A stretch of 39,599 nt of DNA. Origin: Clostridiaceae bacterium UBA5444. GTDB taxonomy: Bacteria; Bacillota; Clostridia; Clostridiales; Oxobacteraceae. The translations under genes were made by a program, and so were the position numbers. The first letter of the stretch is position 1; each line of letters opens with the position of its first letter. Location: NCBI GenBank assembly GCA_002426575.1, contig DIRE01000067.1:1-39599 (forward strand). Direction: 5' to 3'. Below are positions 34,062 to 39,599 of the stretch, piece by piece. The notes beneath the pieces are model-generated. The model worked only from the letters and a program-made list of their open reading frames with translations. It was not told where the DNA came from and searched no databases.

Positions 34062-34112
34062 ATATAGTCTTCATTTTAAATTGCTGTATAGCTTTTTAAA
34101 TGAAGACTATAT
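34062..34112 (-). terminator. Long hairpin after the second solute-binding protein gene
   Basis: ATATAGTCTTCATTT pairs with AAATGAAGACTATAT in an ~18-bp stem with one bulge and an inner GCTGTATAGC. It lies between the binding-protein gene and the 771-residue gene. In sugar-importer operons such hairpins often stop part of the transcription and stabilise the upstream message, raising binding-protein levels. Confidence 0.75.
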
Positions 34113-34135
34113 TAAATTAATTTATTTAGATATTT

Positions 34136-35695
34136 TTATTTTCCGTTAGCCTTTCTCCATTCGTCTAATTGAGATTGTTTTTCCGCTATTATTTTGTCTG
34201 AGCCTGCAGTCTTAAGCTTTGCAACTAATTCAGGCTGATACTTATCAGGATCTACAGAACCTGAACTTAGAGCATAGTAGAATTGGTCAAGTACACTACT
34301 ACAATTTGCAACCTCTGTCTTTACATTATCCATATTAAATACAAACCCTAATGCTGGTGATGCTGTTGCATTCTTATTTAAATCTATCCATATCTGATTA
34401 CCTTTGTCGTCTTTTTCTATACCTTCTGGCCAGCTCTCATCATAGTATGAGTTACCCATATATCCAAACTCCCATGCGGACCAGATCTGGTATCCACCAT
34501 CTTTAATAGTTTCAATTCTATTATCGTCGTTAACCTTTTTATAATGCTTGCCCTCTACTCCCAAGCATAAAGTGTTATATATATCTTTATCCGTGTTAAG
34601 AAGCTCAATAAACTGCAATGCTCTCTCAGGATTTTTAGAAGTAGATGATACTGCTAAAAGTGCTGATGATACTTTGTCAGTTGTAAGCATTGGTTCTACA
34701 AACTTATGATCATAGGACTCAATACCTGAAGGTGCAAACATCCTGCCTTTGTAAGGCAAACCTAACTTTTCGTAATCTTCGGTTCCACTATCAATTTGCG
34801 TCCACTGAGTTGCATTTTTTCCAGCCTTTCTATCAGCTTCAGTATCTTTTAAAGTTGCAGCGTCTTTTCTTATATAACCCTTTTGATACCAATCCCTCAT
34901 AATTTTAATGTACTCTTTAAACTCTGGTGTGTCATATTGATTAACTACCTTTAAGTCTTTATCATCTAAATATATCCAGCCTGGAGTTTTAGAATCGCCA
35001 AGTGCTTCCATACGATACATGATTGTACCTGATATAAATGGATCACTCTTCTTAGAATATTCAAAAGGTATCATATCAGGCTCTCCCTTTTTAACCTGCT
35101 CAAGGAGTGGTGTTAGATCGTTCCAGTTCTTTGCGTTTTTCCAGTCAAATTTATATTTGTCTGCAATAGGCTTTTGAACGGAATATCCATACCCAGCTGC
35201 GTTCTGTTGGAAGTTTGGTACAGCATATGTCTTCCCATTAACCTGAACTGCCTTCCAAAAATTATCGGGTACTACTTCCTTAGTCTTAGGGCAATATTTA
35301 TCAATAAGTGGTGTTAGATCCTTATATGCCCCTTTTCCAGCACTCTGGAAATAGTTATTTGTCCAAGCAGATGTAAAGCATATGTCAAATGCTTCACCAG
35401 CACCCATCATCATGCTCATTTTTTGGTCATAAGCGCTCCAATCAACAAGATTAAGCTTAACTGTTGCGTTTATCTTTGGCTTAACTAATGCATTTAAAGC
35501 ATCCTCTACACCCTGAAGATCCTTTTGAGGTGTGTTTGGAAAATAAAAGCTTAGCTCTACTTCTTTTTGCGTATCTACCTTTGCATCGCCAGAGTCTTTC
35601 TTTTCTTCTTTTTGGCCACATCCAGTTAATAATACGGATGATAACACCATTACTGATGCCAAGACAAATACCATAAGTTTTTTAAACCTTTTCAT
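34136..35695 (-). CDS. Sugar ABC importer solute-binding lipoprotein (copy 2)
   Basis: This 519-residue LplA/LipO-like extracellular solute-binding protein has a lipoprotein signal peptide with lipobox LLTGC; Cys26 would be lipid-anchored. A charged linker follows (QKEEKKDSGDAKVDTQKE), then the two-lobed sugar-binding fold (VELSFYFPNTPQ to the C-terminus). It hands an oligosaccharide to the two permeases encoded just upstream. It is close to 90% identical by eye to the copy at 38005-39564. Differences include NNYF/NIYT, NFQQNAA/NVQQDAV, SAWEFGYM/SPWEFGYV and CLGV/SWGI, so the copies may differ in ligand preference. It is 61 bases after the permease gene. Confidence 0.92.
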   Translation of the reverse strand: MKRFKKLMVFVLASVMVLSSVLLTGCGQKEEKKDSGDAKVDTQKEVELSFYFPNTPQKDLQGVEDALNALVKPKINATVKLNLVDWSAYDQKMSMMMGAGEAFDICFTSAWTNNYFQSAGKGAYKDLTPLIDKYCPKTKEVVPDNFWKAVQVNGKTYAVPNFQQNAAGYGYSVQKPIADKYKFDWKNAKNWNDLTPLLEQVKKGEPDMIPFEYSKKSDPFISGTIMYRMEALGDSKTPGWIYLDDKDLKVVNQYDTPEFKEYIKIMRDWYQKGYIRKDAATLKDTEADRKAGKNATQWTQIDSGTEDYEKLGLPYKGRMFAPSGIESYDHKFVEPMLTTDKVSSALLAVSSTSKNPERALQFIELLNTDKDIYNTLCLGVEGKHYKKVNDDNRIETIKDGGYQIWSAWEFGYMGNSYYDESWPEGIEKDDKGNQIWIDLNKNATASPALGFVFNMDNVKTEVANCSSVLDQFYYALSSGSVDPDKYQPELVAKLKTAGSDKIIAEKQSQLDEWRKANGK

Positions 35696-35756
35696 TACTA
35701 CTCCCCCTTATTTTTTATTATATTACTATAATCCAGATTTCTCTGGTAATAGCCAT

Positions 35757-36644
35757 TTACTCCTTTACTGCACCAACCGTAAGCCCCTTTTCAAAGTTCT
35801 TTTGAATGAATGGATAAGCTACTGCTATTGGTAATATTGCAAGGATACATGTTGCCATCCTAGCTGTTTCATCTGGAAGTTTTGTACCAATCTTCTCAAG
35901 CATTGGATTCCCTTGCAGATAAGCAATATTATCCATGATTGATTGTAAAAGAAACTGCAGACTGTACAATTTAGTATTATTAATAAAAAGGGAACATGTC
36001 ATCCAATCATTCCAATAAAAAACAGCTACAAACAGACCGATAGTTGCAAATACAGGTTTTGAAATTGGCATAACTATCTTAAAAAATGTATTATACTCAC
36101 TTGAGCCATCAATCCTTGCAGCCTCCACAATAGAATTTGGTATTCCTTTAAAAAAGTTTTTCATAATCAATACATTAACTGAGGACACTAGGTAAGGAGC
36201 AATTAAAACAAATATTGTGTCCTTAAGATGCAAATATTTAGTTAATAATATATACCATGGAAGCATTCCTCCAGAAAACAGCAGGCAGAAGAACACATAA
36301 AATGAAAGTGCCCTACTATACTTCACTTCTTTTCTTGAAAGCCCATAGGATAACATTGATGTTAAATATAAATGGACAACCGTCCCCACAATTGTTACTA
36401 TGGCTGTTACCAAATATGAATTTAACACCGGAGAGCTTCCAGATAAAATATATTTATATGCATCAAGGCTAAATGCCTCAGGAATAAGATGATATCCATT
36501 TTGGTAAATCACGCTCTCATCAGTTAAAGAAATTGATAGCACTAACAGTATTGGTAAAATACAAAATATACAAGCTAGAATAAAAATCAAATGAATAATA
36601 ATCTGCGAAATACTAACTTTCTTTCTTCTTTTCAAATTTTCCAT
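35757..36644 (-). CDS. Sugar ABC importer permease, LplC/YtcP type
   Basis: A 295-residue inner-membrane protein with about six membrane segments. The ATPase-contact loop EAARIDGSSEYNTFFKIVMP is the EAA motif of the MalG-like branch. It would pair with the permease gene upstream; the two are 12 bases apart. The preceding stop and the ribosome-binding site are interlocked (TAGGAGG). The closing motif FEKGLTVGAVKE is typical of this family. Confidence 0.94.
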   Translation of the reverse strand: MENLKRRKKVSISQIIIHLIFILACIFCILPILLVLSISLTDESVIYQNGYHLIPEAFSLDAYKYILSGSSPVLNSYLVTAIVTIVGTVVHLYLTSMLSYGLSRKEVKYSRALSFYVFFCLLFSGGMLPWYILLTKYLHLKDTIFVLIAPYLVSSVNVLIMKNFFKGIPNSIVEAARIDGSSEYNTFFKIVMPISKPVFATIGLFVAVFYWNDWMTCSLFINNTKLYSLQFLLQSIMDNIAYLQGNPMLEKIGTKLPDETARMATCILAILPIAVAYPFIQKNFEKGLTVGAVKE

Positions 36645-36656
36645 ATACCTTTCCTC

Positions 36657-37631
36657 CTAATACAAAGCGCTGTCAGGATCATACTTTTTGACAAGCCAGT
36701 TAGTAAATACTACAAGTACAAATCCAACTAGAGACTGATATAAACCAATTGCCGCAGTCATACCAGGGTCATTCAATTGTTTTAATGATCTAAAGATATA
36801 TGTATCTATTACATCGGTTGTACTATATAATATCCCTGAATCTCTAGGAAGGTTATAGAACAGACCCCAGTCTCCCAATCCTGCATAGAATATTTTACCT
36901 GCTTGTAAAAGAAACATAGTAATTACTATAGGCATAATCAGCGGTATAGTTATCTTGACAGTTTTCTGGAAGCCACTTGCTCCATCCATTTCAGCTGCCT
37001 CGTAGTAATCAGAGGAAATACCTGTAATTGCTGCAAAGAATACTACAGACAAATAGCCTACGTTTTTCCACATATATGAAACTGGTATAATATATCTCCA
37101 ATATGAAGGCTCCATATACCATTGAATTGGCTCGTGTCCGAAATGCTGAATGAGCCTATTTATAACTCCCCTATCAACACTTAAAAGTGAGAATAATAAA
37201 TATCCAGCTACCACCCATGATATAAGGTAAGGAAAAAGCAGTATGCTCTTATACATAGATGCAAAAAACTTATTCCTAATCTCATTAAGCATTACAGCTA
37301 CCAAAACCGCCAACCCTAGCCCAACAACTATAAATATAACATTGTAAAATAAGGTGTTAAATGTAACAGTGGCTGCAGATTGTGATTTGAAAAAGAACTC
37401 AAAGTTCTTTAGACCAACCCATTTACTTTTTATTATTCCTTGTGAGGGATTGTAATCCTTAAAAGCAATTACAACGCCAAACATTGGTAAATAATACATT
37501 ACAAATATAAATAGAAGTCCGGGAAGCATCATTATATAAAATGCTCTATTCTTGGAGATCTCTTTAATAAACCCATGATTTGAAGACGTTTTCTTTTCCT
37601 TTTGCACATTCCGTTTTGCTAAATTAACCAT
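36657..37631 (-). CDS. Sugar ABC importer permease, LplB type
   Basis: A 324-residue membrane protein with six membrane segments and the EAA loop EAAEMDGASGFQKTVKITIP. It resembles the LplB/MalF-like branch used with LipO-type binding proteins. AGGGGGAA precedes ATG 37631. No ATPase gene lies nearby. LplABC-type importers commonly borrow a shared MsmX-like ATPase encoded elsewhere. Its own promoter is predicted at 37688-37715. Confidence 0.94.
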   Translation of the reverse strand: MVNLAKRNVQKEKKTSSNHGFIKEISKNRAFYIMMLPGLLFIFVMYYLPMFGVVIAFKDYNPSQGIIKSKWVGLKNFEFFFKSQSAATVTFNTLFYNVIFIVVGLGLAVLVAVMLNEIRNKFFASMYKSILLFPYLISWVVAGYLLFSLLSVDRGVINRLIQHFGHEPIQWYMEPSYWRYIIPVSYMWKNVGYLSVVFFAAITGISSDYYEAAEMDGASGFQKTVKITIPLIMPIVITMFLLQAGKIFYAGLGDWGLFYNLPRDSGILYSTTDVIDTYIFRSLKQLNDPGMTAAIGLYQSLVGFVLVVFTNWLVKKYDPDSALY

Positions 37632-37687
37632 TTCCCCCTGTTCATCCCTTTCATAAATTTTATCACTTACCTTTTGGATTCAAAAAT

Positions 37688-37715
37688 ATCGTAGCATATA
37701 GCCTTTATTTAACAA
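37688..37715 (-). promoter_or_regulatory. Probable promoter of the permease genes
   Basis: On the minus strand TTGTTA (37710-37715), a 16-base spacer and TACGAT (37688-37693) with an extended TGC in front. It would restart transcription after the hairpin at 37931-37981, leaving a leader of about 50 bases. Confidence 0.55.
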
Positions 37716-37930
37716 ACAATAAAAATAGTATAAATCTTCAAAAAACTAAAACCCACGCCTACAAATTTTGTACTTTTCTCTAAAAAATGCATATTACCAT
37801 ATAGGCTTGCCTCATTAGTAATCCTTGAGAATACTTGGTTCGTCATATATTAGTGTAAAAAATAATCGTTATGGGAAAAATAAAAGTTCTTGAAACCTTA
37901 TTTATAGTTGAACATCCATGCTATTAAATA
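37716..37930. other. AT-rich spacer between the first binding-protein gene and the permeases
   Basis: The whole gene-free stretch is 37632-38004. Apart from the promoter at 37688-37715 and the hairpin at 37931-37981, I see no gene, RNA structure or clear operator in it. Confidence 0.5.
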
Positions 37931-37981
37931 ATATAGTCTTCATTTTAAATTGCTGTATCGCTTTTTAAATGAAGACTATAT
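37931..37981 (-). terminator. Long hairpin after the first solute-binding protein gene
   Basis: Near-identical to the hairpin at 34062-34112: ATATAGTCTTCATTT pairs with AAATGAAGACTATAT. One inner change (GTATCG for GTATAG) leaves the long stem intact. It would limit read-through into the permease genes. Confidence 0.75.
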
Positions 37982-38004
37982 TAAATTAATTTATTTAGGC
38001 ATTT

Positions 38005-39564
38005 TTATTTCCCGTTAGTTTTTTTCCATTCATCTAATTGGGATTGTTTTTCCGCTATTATTTTGTCTGCGCCTGCAGTCTTAAGCTTTGCAACTAATTC
38101 AGGCTGATACTTATCAGGATCTACAGAACCTGAACTTAGAGCATAGAAAAATTGATCAAGTACGCTACTACAGTTTGCAAACTCCGTCTTTACATTGTCC
38201 ATATTAAATGAAAAACCTAATGCTGGTGATGGTTTTGCATTCTTATTTAAATCTATCCACATCTGATGACCTTTATTATCTTTTTCTATACCTTCTGGCC
38301 AGCTCTCATCATAATATGAGTTGCCCACATATCCAAACTCCCATGGGGACCAGATCTGGTATCCACCATCTTTAAGAGTTTCAATTCTGTTATCGTCGTT
38401 AACCTTTTTATAATGCTTGCCTTCTATTCCCCAAGATAAAGTGTTGTATATATCTTTATCCGTGTTAAGAAGCTCAATAAACTGCAATGCCCTCTCGGGA
38501 TTTTTAGAAGTAGATGATACTGCTAAAAGTGCTGCCGTTACTTTATCAGTTGTAAGCATTGGTTCTACAAATCTTTGGTCATAGGACTCAATACCTGAAG
38601 GTGCAAACATTCTGCCTTTGTAAGGAAAACCTAGATTTTCATAATCTACGGTTCCACTATCAAGTTGTATCCACTGAACCGCATTTTTCCCAGCCTTTCT
38701 ATCAGCTTCGGTATCTTTTAGGGTTGCAGCATCCTTTCTTATATAACCTTTTTGGTACCATTCTCTCATAGTCTTAAGGTAATCTTTAAACTCTGGTGTA
38801 TCATATTGATTAATTACCTTTAAATCTTTATCATCTAAATATATCCAACCTGGAGTTTTTGGTTCGCCAAGTGCTTCCATACCATACATGGTTGTACCCG
38901 CCAAAAACGGATCACTCTTCTTAGCATATTCAAAAGGTATCATATCAGGCTCTCCCTTTTTAACCTGCTCAAGAAATGGTGTTAAATCATTCCAACATTT
39001 TGTATTTTTCCAGTCAAATTTATATTTGTCTGCAATAGGCTTTTGGACAGAATATCCATATCCAACGGCATCCTGTTGAACGTTTGGCACAGCATATGTC
39101 TTTCCATTAACTTGAACTGCCTTCCAAAAGTTATCTGGTACTACTTCCTTAGTCTTAGGAGCATACTCATCAAGAAGTGGTGTTAGATCCTTGTATGCCC
39201 CTTTTCCAGCACTCTGGGTATAGATATTTGTCCAAGCAGATGTAAAGCATATATCAAATGCTTCGCCAGCACCCATCATCATGCTTATTTTTTGGTCATA
39301 AGCGCTCCAATCAACAAGGTTAAGTTTAATTGTTGCGTTTATCTTTGGCTTAACTAATGCATTTAAAGCATCCTCTACACTCTGAAGATCCTTTTGAGGT
39401 GTGTTTGGAAAGTAAAAGCTTAGCTCTACTTCTTTTTGCGTATCTACCTTAGCATCGCCAGAGTCTTTCTTTTCTTCTTTTTGGCCACATCCAGTTAATA
39501 ATACTGATGACACCATTACTGATGTCAAGACAAGTACCATAAGTTTTTTAAACTTTTTCATCAT
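38005..39564 (-). CDS. Sugar ABC importer solute-binding lipoprotein (copy 1)
   Basis: A 519-residue paralogue of the protein at 34136-35695, with the same lipobox LLTGC (Cys26), charged linker and two-lobed binding fold. It begins MMKKFKKLMV behind GAGGAGGAGT; the ATG at 39561 is an equally possible start. It is the first gene of the visible cluster in the direction of transcription, so its promoter lies at or beyond the right window edge (only 35 bases are visible upstream). The reading frame is intact, so both copies are probably functional. Confidence 0.92.
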   Translation of the reverse strand: MMKKFKKLMVLVLTSVMVSSVLLTGCGQKEEKKDSGDAKVDTQKEVELSFYFPNTPQKDLQSVEDALNALVKPKINATIKLNLVDWSAYDQKISMMMGAGEAFDICFTSAWTNIYTQSAGKGAYKDLTPLLDEYAPKTKEVVPDNFWKAVQVNGKTYAVPNVQQDAVGYGYSVQKPIADKYKFDWKNTKCWNDLTPFLEQVKKGEPDMIPFEYAKKSDPFLAGTTMYGMEALGEPKTPGWIYLDDKDLKVINQYDTPEFKDYLKTMREWYQKGYIRKDAATLKDTEADRKAGKNAVQWIQLDSGTVDYENLGFPYKGRMFAPSGIESYDQRFVEPMLTTDKVTAALLAVSSTSKNPERALQFIELLNTDKDIYNTLSWGIEGKHYKKVNDDNRIETLKDGGYQIWSPWEFGYVGNSYYDESWPEGIEKDNKGHQMWIDLNKNAKPSPALGFSFNMDNVKTEFANCSSVLDQFFYALSSGSVDPDKYQPELVAKLKTAGADKIIAEKQSQLDEWKKTNGK

Positions 39565-39599
39565 TACTCCTCCTCGTATAATAAGTTTATAGTCAGTTA

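Larger units (their letters stand above)
34049..35695. repeat. Duplicated unit, copy 2 (solute-binding protein gene plus hairpin; partner 37918-39564)
   Basis: These 1,647 bases match 37918-39564, which has exactly the same length (constant offset of 3,869). The unit runs from just before the ribosome-binding site of the 771-residue gene to the solute-binding protein start codon. Upstream leaders differ (CTCCCCCTTA here, CTCCTCCTCG there). Confidence 0.9.
37918..39564. repeat. Duplicated unit, copy 1 (partner 34049-35695)
   Basis: Same 1,647-base unit as 34049-35695 in the same orientation, containing a whole binding-protein gene and its hairpin. The copies flank the two permease genes, so the arrangement is binding protein - permease - permease - binding protein. 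Confidence 0.9.

Noticed and set aside
37632..38004. CcpA (cre) sites in the xyl and fuc control regions
   Set aside because: I scanned the promoter regions for the TGNAANCGNT core and found no convincing match; the fuc palindrome fits a dedicated LacI-type operator better.

Overview
The window looks like chromosome from a low-GC, Clostridium-like Firmicute. The DNA is AT-rich, ribosome-binding sites are strong AGGAGG-type, promoters are sigma-A type, and the families are typical of the group: CWB2 surface anchoring, YesN-like AraC regulators, LplABC-type importers and a LytTR/GHKL two-component pair. No tRNA, rRNA, CRISPR array, transposase or integrase was seen. All calls are by eye; no database search was possible.

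Regions in order. (1) 1-5.4 kb, minus strand: a type I restriction-modification operon, hsdR-hsdM-hsdS, with hsdS cut by the window edge. (2) 5.66-6.43 kb, plus strand: a Fic-family AMP-transferase gene whose only plausible start is an ATA codon behind a good ribosome-binding site. It runs into a hairpin, followed by the decayed 3' tail of an ABC-exporter gene. (3) 6.6-11.9 kb: an L-fucose catabolic locus with a LacI-family regulator, a fuculokinase/rhamnulokinase-type kinase, fucI and fucA. Two back-to-back promoters lie between the kinase and fucI, with a perfect 16-bp palindrome at the expected fucI transcription start. (4) 11.9-13.2 kb: a split ThrE/YjjP-YjjB-type exporter. (5) 13.5-20.6 kb: one 2,369-residue secreted beta-helix protein with many accessory modules and three C-terminal CWB2 anchoring repeats. 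Its upstream coding part is clearly GC-richer than its anchor and the neighbouring genes. (6) 21.0-26.2 kb: a response regulator - soluble GHKL kinase - heterodimeric ABC exporter operon ending in a terminator. (7) 26.3-39.6 kb: a xylose/xylo-oligosaccharide locus with a membrane-spanning AraC-type regulator, xylB, xylA, an unrecognised 771-residue cytoplasmic protein, two permeases and two near-identical solute-binding lipoproteins, one on each side of the permeases.

How the parts may work together. The large surface protein could release sugar outside the cell, and the fuc genes would convert L-fucose to dihydroxyacetone phosphate and lactaldehyde; this link is inference from proximity. In the xyl locus, the lipoproteins and permeases would import an oligosaccharide, the 771-residue protein may trim it, and XylA/XylB would feed xylose into the pentose phosphate pathway. 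The most striking structural signal is a ~130-bp imperfect direct repeat (6411-6539 and 20977-21105) made of an ABC-exporter 3' end plus its terminator. It brackets the fuc-thrE-surface protein segment, as if about 14.5 kb had been inserted between fic and the exporter operon.
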